The notes: a model not told the origin generated them from the sequence alone. A DNA stretch of 64,000 nucleotides from Azoarcus_F sp048158365 (GCA_048158365.1 JBLLNL010000003.1); one strand, 5' to 3'; positions 45,211 to 55,255 are shown, counted from the stretch's first letter. A program made the numbers and translations.

Positions 45211-46007
45211 GCACGACGCAACTCCAGGCTGAGGCACTTGACCCCGCCGCCGGACTTCTGGAACTCGCTGATCGACGTCGGACACACCGTCATGCCGCGC
45301 CCACGATAGGTCTCGATCAGCCCGGTTGCACGGTCGCTCAGCACGATGCTGCGGCCGTCGCTCATCGCGTTCAGGCCGTAAGCCATGGCGTCATCGGCGC
45401 TGGCCTCGATCACCTCGGGCACAATGGCCCTGACCGCTTCCAGACTTGCCGCCGTAAACGCTCCGGGATACAGCGCAACCGTGCGCTCATCGACAATGGT
45501 GAGGGCGGTATCGAGGTGATAGAAGCGGGCGTCGGTCAGCTGCAGGCTGACCACCTTCAGCCCAAGCATTCGCCCAAGCTCCAGGTGTGCAGGCTTGTCG
45601 CTGCGCCACGGATAGCCGGCGAACAACACATCGTTCCAGAGCAAGGCGTCGCCCTCGCCCTCGAAGTCATGAACCGGCTGCAGAACAGGGCCGAAATCGT
45701 TGGACAGAAACCACTCGGCGAAACAATCGGTTTCGCCCTGTCGCTCAGGCTGGCGAAACTTTGGCAGCACGACCTGGCCAGCTACGGTCAGCCCGCCGTT
45801 GGCCGTAAACACCATGTCGGGCAGCAGCGGGCGCGGCTCGATCAGTTCCACACACCAATCGAGCACCCGGGTGTAGATATGATGGAGTGCCTGCCACTGC
45901 TCCCGCGCCCGTTCAGGCAGCACCGGGTCGTCGACATGCATCCAGGGATTGATCTCGTACTCGATGTCGAAGTGCTCCGGGGCGCACATCAGCACGGTCT
46001 TGCTCAT
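45207..46007 (-). CDS. DDAH-like guanidine-modifying enzyme (dimethylarginine dimethylaminohydrolase family)
   Basis: 266 residues from ATG 46007, overlapping the ligase stop (ATGA). The pentein fold residues line up with bacterial DDAH: substrate Asp64 in PDMVFTAN, an acidic residue at 116 or 118 (FEGEGDAL), His164 in FYHLDTAL and Cys258 in GGGVKC. It should hydrolyse or transfer the amidino group of an arginine-like substrate. In this operon it may act on an arginine-derived unit loaded by the upstream adenylating enzyme. The stop codon lies inside the MITE end. Confidence 0.88.
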   Translation of the reverse strand: MSKTVLMCAPEHFDIEYEINPWMHVDDPVLPERAREQWQALHHIYTRVLDWCVELIEPRPLLPDMVFTANGGLTVAGQVVLPKFRQPERQGETDCFAEWFLSNDFGPVLQPVHDFEGEGDALLWNDVLFAGYPWRSDKPAHLELGRMLGLKVVSLQLTDARFYHLDTALTIVDERTVALYPGAFTAASLEAVRAIVPEVIEASADDAMAYGLNAMSDGRSIVLSDRATGLIETYRGRGMTVCPTSISEFQKSGGGVKCLSLELRRA

Positions 46008-47620
46008 TCGCCCGCGTCCTCGAGGCTCGCGAGCAAGGCTTTGCGGTCGATTTTGCCATTCACATTGATCGGGAAGGCATCGAGGCAGTGGATCTCCCGG
46101 GGCACCATGACGCCAGGCAGACGCTGCTTGAGCGACTCGCGCAAAGCCGCGACATCCGTGTCGGCGGGCGCCACGAGAAAGCCGACCACACCCGCCGCCC
46201 CGCTGTCGGTGACCGGCCAACCCACGGCCACGGACAACTCGGCGTTTGCCGCATCACGCATCGCCTGCTCGATCTCGCCCAGTTCGATACGCACACCGGA
46301 TATCTTGATCTGTTGGTCCATCCGCCCGAGATAGACGATAGGCTGGCCCGGCTCAGGCCTGCGCACCAGATCGCCGGTGCGGTAATAGATGGCGTCTCGT
46401 CGCGGCAGGCGAATGAATGCGGCTGCGGTGCGCTCCGGGTTGCGCCAGTAGCCCGGGGTGACCTGAGGGCCGGCAATCAGCAGCTCACCGGCACCGCCCA
46501 CTTCGACCTCGGTGAGGTCGTCGTGCACCACCAGCAGATCCACCTGATTGCCAGCGTAGCCAATTGGTACGATGCCGTGTTCGCATTCGCCCGCGCTCTT
46601 GTCCGAATCCCAGCGATAGTAGGCGGCGTCCACCGTGCACTCGGTGGGGCCGTAGACGTTTTCGACGATCGCGTTGGGCGCCGCTGCAGCAAGCTTTGCC
46701 GCCAGGCCGGCGGACAATGCCTCGCCACCGAAACGGCACAGGCGGAGGTTCTCGAAACGACCGGGGCGCCACCCGGTGCCGCGATCCATGTTGTGGCCGG
46801 TGGAGGGCACGATGTCGATCACCGTGAGCCCCTTGGAAACGATGTACTTGTTCGGATTGACCCAGTCGAATGTCGTGGGGCAGCACAGGCAAGCCCCGAA
46901 AGCCCAGCTCACGTAGAGGTCGAACATCGACGAATCAAAGGTGATGTCGTAGAACTGCGAGAACCGGTCCCCAGGCCCAAGGTTGATCTCCCGGTAGCGC
47001 TCGAGCGACATTTCCACGAAGCGGATGACGTTTCGATGCAAAACCCCGACACCCTTTGGAATGCCGGTGCTGCCGGAGGTGAAGAACACGCATGCGAGCG
47101 AATCCGGGTTGACGGACACCGGCGTCCAGCGCTCCGGGAGCACGAGCTGGCCGCGCCCGAGAAAAACATGTTCCGGCCACTGATCAGTCAGCCCGGCCAC
47201 GTCCTCCCGGTCGGGCATGACGAAGACCATCTTGCGGGAAAGCTCGGGAATCAGAGTCTCGAGGAGAGATTCGCTTGCCGTATCGATAACGATCGCCGAC
47301 AACCCTGCCTGGTCGACCATCTGCATCGTGCGCTGCACCGGAAACCCGGGATTGAGCGGCACCAGCGCGCAGCCGGACATCAAGGTCCCCAGGATCCCGC
47401 TATAAACGGGCAGAGACCGATGAGCGAGCACCCCGACCACTGCCGGCTCGGCGCCGAGCGCCCCTTGCAACCCCGCCGCAATGCGCGATGCTTCGGCATA
47501 GAGCGCCGCATAGCTCAGCTGCCGCCCCTCCACTTCCAGCGCGGGCCGCTCGGCATGGGCGCGAACCGATCGCAGGAAAAAGGAATGCAGACCGTAAACG
47601 TCACCAATCCCCTCGGTCAT
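46004..47620 (-). CDS. Amino-acid adenylation (AMP-forming) ligase
   Basis: 538 residues. NRPS-type/DltA-like adenylation domain: A3 core VFFTSGSTGIPKGVGVLH, VENVYGPTECTV (A5), the A7-A8 region IYYRTGDLVRR...DQQIKISGVRIELGEIEQ, and the A10 lysine NVNGKIDRKALL. It activates an amino acid as adenylate and should load the ACP encoded just upstream. Second adenylating enzyme of the locus; specificity cannot be read by eye. Confidence 0.92.
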   Translation of the reverse strand: MTEGIGDVYGLHSFFLRSVRAHAERPALEVEGRQLSYAALYAEASRIAAGLQGALGAEPAVVGVLAHRSLPVYSGILGTLMSGCALVPLNPGFPVQRTMQMVDQAGLSAIVIDTASESLLETLIPELSRKMVFVMPDREDVAGLTDQWPEHVFLGRGQLVLPERWTPVSVNPDSLACVFFTSGSTGIPKGVGVLHRNVIRFVEMSLERYREINLGPGDRFSQFYDITFDSSMFDLYVSWAFGACLCCPTTFDWVNPNKYIVSKGLTVIDIVPSTGHNMDRGTGWRPGRFENLRLCRFGGEALSAGLAAKLAAAAPNAIVENVYGPTECTVDAAYYRWDSDKSAGECEHGIVPIGYAGNQVDLLVVHDDLTEVEVGGAGELLIAGPQVTPGYWRNPERTAAAFIRLPRRDAIYYRTGDLVRRPEPGQPIVYLGRMDQQIKISGVRIELGEIEQAMRDAANAELSVAVGWPVTDSGAAGVVGFLVAPADTDVAALRESLKQRLPGVMVPREIHCLDAFPINVNGKIDRKALLASLEDAGE

Positions 47621-47718
47621 CAGACATCTCCTGACAGCATTGACGCTCGATTATGCCATCCCGCTGACGAAGGCACCCGGTAAGGTGTCACGGCAGCCTC
47701 AACACGGCGATGTCGAGT

Positions 47719-47967
47719 TCAGGCGCCACGCGAACGCACGAAGTCGACCAGCGTGCCCACCGTTGCGAATGTCGAGCCATCTATCCGGTGCTCGTCATCG
47801 ACGAAACCGAACTGCTCCTCGAGCATCTGAATCACCGTCAACACCGCCATCGAGTCCAGCTCGGGCAATGCTCCGAGCAGTGCCGTGCTCTCATCAAAAG
47901 CCGTCGCACGGCCATCGAGAGACAACGCCTCATCCAGAATACGCAGGATTTCTGCCGTCGTGTTCAA
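47719..47967 (-). CDS. Second acyl/aminoacyl carrier protein
   Basis: 82 residues when started at the TTG at 47967, which has GGAGG six bases upstream; a longer start at 47997 would put that site inside the gene. With this start it has exactly the length of the first ACP, and the phosphopantetheine Ser is again residue 39 in PELDSM. First gene of the operon with the adenylating ligase, DDAH-like enzyme, hydrolases and ATP-grasp enzyme. Confidence 0.92.
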   Translation of the reverse strand: MNTTAEILRILDEALSLDGRATAFDESTALLGALPELDSMAVLTVIQMLEEQFGFVDDEHRIDGSTFATVGTLVDFVRSRGA

Positions 47968-48139
47968 CGCGAACCTCCGATGTCGGCGGGCAGTCACAAG
48001 TGTGCCTCAGCCGAGCAAAGCGCCGATTATATGAAAAATACGGTGCAGACTGCGCTTCGGCGGCTCGCAAGACGCGGCTCCCAGACTGGGCTATGCTGAA
48101 AAGCACGATTCAACACCTCAGAGGATCAGCCTTCGAACA

Positions 48140-50668
48140 ATGCTCTCAGCCGCCAAAGCTCACACCTATCAACTCCCTGCGCAGTCTCGAGCTTCGTTCG
48201 GAGCAATACCTTCAGGGTTGCTCCGCGTAGCAGCAATCCTCTCGATCTGCCTCTTGTTGACGGGTCCCTTGCTGCCCGCCCGGGCCGCCGGACTCATTTA
48301 CGAGCAGGCCGCTCTGATGGCCCCTGGAGAGTGGAGGAACATCGGCCACCTTACAAACTGGCCAGGCAAAAATGATGGCACCTCCTTCAAGAGTTTCCAG
48401 TATGTACGCCGTACCGATGGCGGCGATGGAGGCGCCGACGGCATGGGGTGGACAAATGTGCTCGTTGAGTATCAAGGCAAACTGATGATGGTCTTTTCTC
48501 GATCAAGCTTTGAGCATGGCCTCATGGTAATGGAAGCGGACGGTACCTTCTGGCGACTGAACCACCCTCAGGGTTTCACAGAAGGCAAGGCAAGCGACCC
48601 TGGTGGCCGACGGCCATTCAATCGGCTGAGCAGCGACGGAGAGCACCTGTATTTCGCACCGGCGGACGCGCGGTACGAGATGGGCTATCTCATCCGAACA
48701 CCATTGAAGACTCCTGGAGTCTTCGAACGCATCGGCCCATCGTTCAATGATGGTCAGATGGACGACGTCGGAAACTTCGCTGTCACCTATGTCCCGGACT
48801 GGGGGCGTTTCTACGCCTACACACCGGGTGGCAAGGTCTGGTCTTGGGCAATCGACGAGTCGGACTGGACACTGCATGGCCGACTCCCGACGAATGCCGA
48901 AGGGCGTCGACCGACCGGCTATGCGGGCTACCTGCTCTGGAACGAGATCAAGCAAGAGCTCGCCATCATCGGCGGACAACACTTCGACCGACGCCAGCCA
49001 TCCGTGAGCTACATGCAGTATCGCTTGACCGAGCCGCTTGGAGCCCCGGAACGCATGGCAGACCGGCGCAATAGCGACGGTGGCCTTCTGAACTGGTCAA
49101 GCAATACATCAAGTATGCTCATCGACCCGCGCGACGGCGGTTACATCTTCCGGCCCGGCACCGACACGATCTGGTTCAAGGCGAATGACTTGAACTCACC
49201 ATTCGTCGAGTTCGACGACATGGGTGGTACGCAGCCCTTCGGTCGTTACAACTACTGGGCACCGCACATCCGGCTCCCGGGAACCGACGTGATTGCTTTC
49301 ATCCACCACATCAATGGCCTGATCTTGTGGCGTTTGCCTGCTCTGAATGCCACTCGTGATGCACCTGCGCTTGGTTCGCGACCTGCCGTCACTCCCGATA
49401 ATCACGCCAACCACACCGCCACTTCGGGAACTGCTTCGCTTGACCTTTCCGGAACGAGGATCGGCCAGATCGCCACATCGCTGAAGGCGGGAGAGGTTAG
49501 CAAGATCGAGGACTCGAAAATCCCGCCGGGATACGCAGACTTCACACGCTGGTTCCTGAAAGACAGGGAGCACGACAAGTGGGGCGACGTGATCCATTGG
49601 CACCCATCTACCGCAAGCATCTATTTTCAGGGTCTGGAGCGCGACGGAAACACCTTCATTCGCTACGACGCGATGGATGACGCCTGGTCCGATCTACCGC
49701 TGGAAGGCGGGCCAGTAAAGGAGACTTCCAGCTATCACGTCTATAACAAGCTCGCGTTGGATGCGGAGCGCGGGCATTACTACCGCCTCTGGCGTCGCAC
49801 CGGGCGCAGGAACGCACTTCTTCGTTACGACATAAGCTTGGGCAAGTGGGAGATGCTCGCCGATCCGATCCCGATCCGCCCTATTGAGGCTTCAAGCGAG
49901 CACAGCTTCATTCCCATGCTTTGGCATCCCGGCCTGCAACGCCTCGTGATCGTACGCAACCGCCACGCCTGGGCAATCGACCCCGAGCGTGCAGCCTCAA
50001 TGTACGGCTACACCGATCTCGGGAGAGTTGGAGTGCATGGCTACCATTCCACCAGTGAATACAACACAGTTCGAGGCGACATGATCTGCCTCGGCGGAAA
50101 CTACAGCAGAACTACAGTCACGCTTATCGGCCGGAACGGCGAAATCACACGCCTGCCCGATCTGCCCTTCCCGCACAAGATCTCCGCAGACAGCCTGACG
50201 CATGATCCGGCCTCGGGACGATATCTGATCTATCGATCCGAAACTCATGAGCTTTGGGAGCTAGACGATCATCTCGATCTATGGCGGGTGTCCCGTCGCT
50301 TCGATAGAGATCCCTGGCAACCACGATATGGGGGGCTTCGCCTCGCGCCCATTCCAGAGTTGGGTGTAATCTTCATCCAATCGGCTGACGTTGCCAGGCT
50401 CTACAAGCACTCTGACGAGGTCGCACTCTCGAACGCGCGCATGACAGAACAGCCCACCGCCACATCGCCCCAACCGAAGCCTGTCCCGCCCCCCTTTTAC
50501 GCCCCACCCACTCCGGAAGCAGCAAGCCCGCCGATGCGAACCTCCAATAGCAGTAACGCGTCTGTGACCGCACCGGCACCCAACGCCAGGGCACTCAGTG
50601 CCTCAATGATTCGGGCAATTCGTGCCAGCAGGTCACAGCCCCACAAGTCGTCATTCTCCGATCACTGA
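48140..50668 (+). CDS. Large secreted beta-propeller-like protein
   Basis: 842 residues with a signal sequence (VAAILSICLLLTGPLLPARA). The mature part has two halves of Trp/Tyr-rich, Kelch-like blades such as VTYVPDWGRFYAYTPGGKVW, NSDGGLLNW, MDDAWSDLPLEGGPV and DHLDLWRVSRRFD, joined by a Ser/Thr linker near 430-470. The C terminus is low-complexity Pro/Ser, possibly a cell-wall or glycan-spanning stalk. Function unknown; exported proteins of this type may bind the polysaccharide. Its DNA is less GC-rich than the housekeeping part. Confidence 0.75.
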   Translation: MLSAAKAHTYQLPAQSRASFGAIPSGLLRVAAILSICLLLTGPLLPARAAGLIYEQAALMAPGEWRNIGHLTNWPGKNDGTSFKSFQYVRRTDGGDGGADGMGWTNVLVEYQGKLMMVFSRSSFEHGLMVMEADGTFWRLNHPQGFTEGKASDPGGRRPFNRLSSDGEHLYFAPADARYEMGYLIRTPLKTPGVFERIGPSFNDGQMDDVGNFAVTYVPDWGRFYAYTPGGKVWSWAIDESDWTLHGRLPTNAEGRRPTGYAGYLLWNEIKQELAIIGGQHFDRRQPSVSYMQYRLTEPLGAPERMADRRNSDGGLLNWSSNTSSMLIDPRDGGYIFRPGTDTIWFKANDLNSPFVEFDDMGGTQPFGRYNYWAPHIRLPGTDVIAFIHHINGLILWRLPALNATRDAPALGSRPAVTPDNHANHTATSGTASLDLSGTRIGQIATSLKAGEVSKIEDSKIPPGYADFTRWFLKDREHDKWGDVIHWHPSTASIYFQGLERDGNTFIRYDAMDDAWSDLPLEGGPVKETSSYHVYNKLALDAERGHYYRLWRRTGRRNALLRYDISLGKWEMLADPIPIRPIEASSEHSFIPMLWHPGLQRLVIVRNRHAWAIDPERAASMYGYTDLGRVGVHGYHSTSEYNTVRGDMICLGGNYSRTTVTLIGRNGEITRLPDLPFPHKISADSLTHDPASGRYLIYRSETHELWELDDHLDLWRVSRRFDRDPWQPRYGGLRLAPIPELGVIFIQSADVARLYKHSDEVALSNARMTEQPTATSPQPKPVPPPFYAPPTPEAASPPMRTSNSSNASVTAPAPNARALSASMIRAIRASRSQPHKSSFSDH

Positions 50669-50890
50669 TACACTTTATGGGAAGTCTACCCTTCGACGCA
50701 GCCAGCAGGCCGGACATATGGGATCAATACTCGCACGATCGGCAGCACCAGTTCAAAAGGCCCGCAAGCTTGAATCGCCCAAATGGTGGCTAGATGGTGC
50801 GGGGGTCCGAGCCTCGGCCGTTCAGGAGACTTTTGGGCTTATCGCTAGCGCATCCCACAACCAGATGCGCGAAGCACGACTTTGTGCTAA
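50669..50890. other. Gap without a recognised gene
   Basis: The plus frame crossing this stretch (from 50622) is not family-like. It precedes an ATP-grasp gene remnant; the two together fill the 540 bases between the propeller and glycosyltransferase genes. Confidence 0.35.
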
Positions 50891-51052
50891 CCGTCTGGCA
50901 CGAGATTTGAAGGAGGCTGTTGGCCGAATTATCCGATCAGACTCGTTGGCTGGGACGTGGCGTTGACCGACCGCGGCCTTGTCGTGATCGAGGGGAACTA
51001 CTGGTTTGATCCAGACAACGCATCGATGTCTCAACGAGACTTGATCCGTTAA
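50891..51052 (+). pseudogene. 3' remnant of an ATP-grasp gene
   Basis: The frame ending at TAA 51050-51052 reads PNYPIRLVGWDVALTDRGLV then VIEGNYWFDPDN. GWDVALTDRGLVVIEGN is nearly the same as GWDVALTDKGPVLLEVN in the gene at 42158, the metal-binding part of the ATP-grasp core. An in-frame stop at 50888 cuts it off, so only the last 45 codons remain. Confidence 0.65.
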
Positions 51053-51208
51053 TTCGAAGCTCTTTAGGCGGCAAACGCCGACTTTAAGAATGCTGAAAAA
51101 CCATCATGTCAGAAATGAAACGTCCTGCAGCTTTGCCTTGGCCCGCCTGAAGATGGCCTTTCATCGAGGCTTGCGAGTTCCTGATCCCACCGTAACTGAC
51201 CCCTACCG

Positions 51209-52213
51209 TTGAAAGATCACGTGCCTAACATTCAAGACGGCCCTGCTGCCTTGCAGCCCCTCATATCTGTGATAATGCCATCCTACAACACGGCTCCGTA
51301 CATTCGAGAAGCCATAGAAAGTGTGCTCGGACAGAACTACCCGAGTCTCGAGTTGCTGGTTATCGACGATGGATCGACTGACGACACGCCCGATATCGTC
51401 AGAAGCTACGGAGAGCGGGTGAGGTTTTTCTCTCAACAGAACCAAGGTGCGGGTGCCGCGCGCAATCTTGGATTGCGGGAGGCTCGTGGCGACTTCATTG
51501 CCTTCCTTGATTCCGACGACATCTGGTTGCCAGGCAAATTGAGCGCACAGGTCGCCTATCTCACGATCAATCCCGACATCGGCGTGGTGTATAGCCGCTG
51601 GCGGCCCTGGAGACCCGAGCAAGATGGCCACTTCCGTATGCCGACTTTGCCCGAGCAGCCGAACGCGCCTGGCTTCATAGCTTCCCAATCAGGATGGCTA
51701 TACAACAGACTGCTTCTTGGCTCCATCCTTCACACTATCACCGTGATGATGCGCAGAAGCGTCATCGACCAGATCGGGCCATTCGATACCCAGTTCAAGC
51801 GCGGTCAGGACTACGACTACTGGTTGCGTGCCTCACGCATTGCCCCTATTCACAAGCTCGACGCGGTGCACGCGCTTTACAGACTACACGGAGAGGGGTG
51901 CATAAAGAAGTGGCCGAAGGACAACTACGAAAAGATAGTGCTCGAAAAGGCTCTGAATACATGGGGTAATACAGGACACGACGGCGAAATCACACCGAGG
52001 AGCGTAATCAGACGCCGAATCGCCGACATCTGTTTTGACTTCGGATATCACCACTATTGGGAGGGAGACCCGCGGATCGCATTGGGATCCTTCGCAGACA
52101 CGATTCGGCGTCATCCGCTCAAGGTCAAAGCCTGGCCCTACTTGTTCGCCAGTATGTGTAAGACTTTGCTGAGTAGCTTGCCTGCAAAAGACCGTCCGCA
52201 GAAGCGAAGCTGA
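51209..52213 (+). CDS. Glycosyltransferase family 2
   Basis: 334 residues from TTG 51209; GTG 51221 is an alternative. GT-A fold: SVIMPSYNTAPYIREAIESV, LLVIDDGSTDDT and the DXD-type DFIAFLDSDDIWLPGKL. GT2 enzymes add a sugar from a nucleotide donor to the lipid-linked chain at the inner face of the membrane. Followed at 50 bases by the flippase gene in opposite orientation. Confidence 0.93.
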   Translation: MKDHVPNIQDGPAALQPLISVIMPSYNTAPYIREAIESVLGQNYPSLELLVIDDGSTDDTPDIVRSYGERVRFFSQQNQGAGAARNLGLREARGDFIAFLDSDDIWLPGKLSAQVAYLTINPDIGVVYSRWRPWRPEQDGHFRMPTLPEQPNAPGFIASQSGWLYNRLLLGSILHTITVMMRRSVIDQIGPFDTQFKRGQDYDYWLRASRIAPIHKLDAVHALYRLHGEGCIKKWPKDNYEKIVLEKALNTWGNTGHDGEITPRSVIRRRIADICFDFGYHHYWEGDPRIALGSFADTIRRHPLKVKAWPYLFASMCKTLLSSLPAKDRPQKRS

Positions 52214-52265
52214 GACCATCACTGAAACAAACCACCCTAAGGTGCGTTGCTGAATCTCATGCAGT

Positions 52266-53711
52266 CTAGCGCCCCCGGATTTTGCGAAGAGCCAGCCGGA
52301 CTTCATCGGCGATGGGGTGCTTGGTGTAGAACGCCCCCCCCACCCAACCGACCGCAAACAAGCCCCCCCCGATAAGCAGTTGCGCCAGCCGTGTGATCGC
52401 GCCCTCATCTTGATGCCCAGCAACCAGCGCAATCGCCAAAGGTCCAATCAGTGAAAACGGCAGCAAGCGAAACGCAGGTGCAACCGCTGTCATCAACGCA
52501 GGAAATGACAACCCGAATGCCTTCTTCAGCGCCAACTGGGAAAATACGGCCTCACCCACGAAAGCCACAAACAGAAGCGCCGCGACCTGCTCGAGCGGCA
52601 ACCAGATCGAGGATAGCAGCACTGCAATCAGCAACCACTGCACCGCCAACTCAACCTTAAGGAGCAGCCCGACCCTCCCCGCTGCCGTCAGTGACGATGA
52701 GAATAGCATGTACGGTGTCGTGAGCATTGTGAATGCGCAAATCATCGTCGCAATGGGAACGGAACGCGTCCATTGATCACCGAAAAGAAACACGATGAGC
52801 GGCTCCGCCATGATCGCCATGAACCCCAGCGCCGGGGCAACGACGGCGACCAGATAGTTCATCACCTGCGCGTAAAGCTTGGCTGGATCATGACCTTCGC
52901 GCAATTTCTTGGCGTAAGTGGGGAAATACACACTCCTGACCAGACCAACCAACTGTTGCAGCAGCATCCGCTTCAGGCCAACTGCACGGCTGTAGAGCGC
53001 AACCTCCGCGAAGCCGAGTGTTCGCCCGAAGATCAGGTCAGGAGCGCTGCTGCCCAGTTCCTTGACGAGCGAAGCCATGCTGGCCACTGACCCAAAGCGG
53101 ACAACGTTCCCGATACCACGAAACGTCGGCATCATGAAGATTTCGCCGGGTCGCATCAGGTTGAGCACTGAAGTTTTCACGATATGCGACGCAAGCGCGC
53201 CCCAGGCCATGCTCAGATAGCTCTCACCCATCATCGCTGCCCCGATTGTGACAGAGGCATGCGCTACGGACCCGCATATCTGGCCAATTGAAATCCGGCC
53301 AAACTGCAGATCCCGGTTCATCATCGAGAGCAGCGGCGTGCCAAACGGCATGATCATGAAGTTGATCGCCAACAGGGTGAGCACCTCGGCCACGCCGCGA
53401 TGCCCATAGAGGACCGCGAGCGGATCTCTGACCAGGAAGAGCAAGCCAGCGAGTGCCCACGCGGTGACGAGGCTGACCGTAAAGGCCGCCCTGCGCTCCT
53501 GCAATCCAATCTGTTTGGCTTGAATCAGGTACTGACCTACCCCGAACTCACGGAATATGTGAGCGAGCCCAAGAACAGCGACGGCGACCGAAAAGATCCC
53601 GATCTCCTCGGGGGTGAGGAGGCGTGAAACAACGACCACGCTCGCAAACCCGAGCACGAATGAGACCAGCTGAGAGATGCCCCTTATGCCCAGGGCTCGT
53701 CGTACACTCAC
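52266..53711 (-). CDS. Wzx-type polysaccharide flippase (MOP superfamily)
   Basis: 481 residues from a GTG. About 12-14 hydrophobic helices; the opening GIRGISQLVSFVLGFASVVVVSRLLTPEEIGIFSVA is typical of the polysaccharide-transport branch. It should flip undecaprenyl-linked repeat units to the periplasm. Separated by the MITE copy 4 from the CapA gene upstream on the same strand. Confidence 0.92.
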   Translation of the reverse strand: MSVRRALGIRGISQLVSFVLGFASVVVVSRLLTPEEIGIFSVAVAVLGLAHIFREFGVGQYLIQAKQIGLQERRAAFTVSLVTAWALAGLLFLVRDPLAVLYGHRGVAEVLTLLAINFMIMPFGTPLLSMMNRDLQFGRISIGQICGSVAHASVTIGAAMMGESYLSMAWGALASHIVKTSVLNLMRPGEIFMMPTFRGIGNVVRFGSVASMASLVKELGSSAPDLIFGRTLGFAEVALYSRAVGLKRMLLQQLVGLVRSVYFPTYAKKLREGHDPAKLYAQVMNYLVAVVAPALGFMAIMAEPLIVFLFGDQWTRSVPIATMICAFTMLTTPYMLFSSSLTAAGRVGLLLKVELAVQWLLIAVLLSSIWLPLEQVAALLFVAFVGEAVFSQLALKKAFGLSFPALMTAVAPAFRLLPFSLIGPLAIALVAGHQDEGAITRLAQLLIGGGLFAVGWVGGAFYTKHPIADEVRLALRKIRGR

Positions 53712-53852
53712 GTCGCAAGCCCCGTCTTGTCGCGAACCAAAGCACTCTGCGAAACGGCCACTCGGAGTGTGCCCGCGCCGAACCGTTGGTCTCTTGGCGG
53801 CCCGAAGCTTTCAGCGAGGCAAGCCACCCGTTCAGCCTCGAAGCAATTCGCC

Positions 53853-54021
53853 CTAGGAGGCTGTCGGACTTGAGCGATCGTCACGAGCCGGGTGGGAAAG
53901 CGAGGACAGATCTGGTCGATTTTGAGGCGCATAGCGGTTCTATGCAACGAAAAATCGGGCAGATATGGACCGCTTCTCCCACCGGCGCAGTAGATCAGCC
54001 TCAAGTCCGACAGCCTCCTAG
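53853..54021. mobile_element. MITE-like 169-bp palindromic element, copy 4
   Basis: CTAG-flanked with perfect 22-base inverted ends; the only central change (T to C in the hairpin loop) leaves the stem intact. Its right CTAG (54018-54021) contains the TAG stop of the CapA gene. Lies 142 bases upstream of the flippase start. Confidence 0.9.
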
Positions 54022-55136
54022 GCTCCAAGACCAAGCGCCCCTCTGACCAAAAGGCGCATTTCCGGCTGACCAATGACCCGCCTCACCTCTGCCCAAGCCC
54101 CGCGAAACTGGAGGCGACGCAAAGACCAGTATGCGTCGGCAAGTCCGCTCAACACCTCATCCCGCGCTCTTGCGCGCCATACCGTCCGCAGAAGTCTGGG
54201 ATCGGCAAGACCCTCGCTAAGCTCCGCTAGTCTGGCCAGATGAGGCGCCGCAGCCGCACCCGTCAACGGCCGAGGCGCACCATGCTCGTCGATCTGTAAG
54301 GGCACGGCATTCCATCTGATTGGCTTCGCCTCTGCAGGCGCGATCTCTACGCACAGAAGCATCCCAAGATCGGTTCCACGATGGCGATTCTGGTAGTGAT
54401 TGTCCTTGACGGAGAACACGAAGTTACCCAAAGAGTAAGCGATCAACCCCCCGTTGTACTCCTCTATCCCCTGAATGACGTGGGGGTGATGCTGAATCAC
54501 CATGCTTGCTCCGCAATCAATAAGCTCTCTCGAAAGACGGACTCGCCAAGGCGCCGGATACTCCACGAACTCGATATCGGCGTGCAGGGAAACCACCACG
54601 ATATCGGAGCGCGTTCGTGCAGCCGACACCGCGCTCAACAAGCCCCTACGTTCCACTGGAAACACACCGGCAGCATTCCTTGACGCATGATGCGGGGAAA
54701 AATCACACGCTCCGATGAGTGCAACACGTGCACCATTAACGCTGATGAGTCTAGTCGAACCCGCATGGCTCAGCTGCGCACCAGCCCCGAAATGATCGAT
54801 CCCAACGTCGTTCAGAACTGAAATCGTATTTTGGAGACCACGCTCGCCAACATCCATGACATGATTGTTGGCGAGGCAAACCACGTCAACGCCGGCCTCC
54901 TTGGCCCGTTCGACAGCTCGACTATCTACCCCCATTCGAGTACCACGGGTGTTCGCAATCATCCATTCGTCATTTACAACAAACCCTTCAAAATTGGCTA
55001 TCGTGAGATCGGCTGAAGAAAGCAAACGGGAAACGCTCTCGAAGGGATAACTGGGCTCGAGGGCCGCCATTGACGCCTTGACACTCCGACCTAGGGCAAG
55101 GTCTCCCACAAAGCAGAACGATATTGTCGAATTCAT
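54018..55136 (-). CDS. CapA-family metallophosphatase-like protein
   Basis: 372 residues. PGA_cap/CapA fold: FVGDLALGRSVKASM with the metal Asp, LTIANFEG, CLANNHVMDVGERGL, and MVIQHHPHVIQG. The family participates in poly-gamma-glutamate or capsule anchoring. Stop TAG lies in the inserted MITE. Belongs to the run TPR protein, O-glycosylation ligase, asparagine-synthetase homologue, CapA. Confidence 0.92.
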   Translation of the reverse strand: MNSTISFCFVGDLALGRSVKASMAALEPSYPFESVSRLLSSADLTIANFEGFVVNDEWMIANTRGTRMGVDSRAVERAKEAGVDVVCLANNHVMDVGERGLQNTISVLNDVGIDHFGAGAQLSHAGSTRLISVNGARVALIGACDFSPHHASRNAAGVFPVERRGLLSAVSAARTRSDIVVVSLHADIEFVEYPAPWRVRLSRELIDCGASMVIQHHPHVIQGIEEYNGGLIAYSLGNFVFSVKDNHYQNRHRGTDLGMLLCVEIAPAEAKPIRWNAVPLQIDEHGAPRPLTGAAAAPHLARLAELSEGLADPRLLRTVWRARARDEVLSGLADAYWSLRRLQFRGAWAEVRRVIGQPEMRLLVRGALGLGA

Positions 55137-55255
55137 CTTGATTCACATAGGCACGTTATGGCGATCAAGCGAATGCCATAGAATCTTCATCCACAAAGGG
55201 CTCCGCCCGATTGCGATCCCCCTTCGGTCGCCGGAACCATATATGCACATCATCC

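Noticed and set aside
53708..54073. Short protein-like frames through the MITE (RLSDLRLIYCAGGRSG...)
   Set aside because: The same peptide arises in all four element copies regardless of context, and the palindrome opens frames on both strands; no independent start signal.
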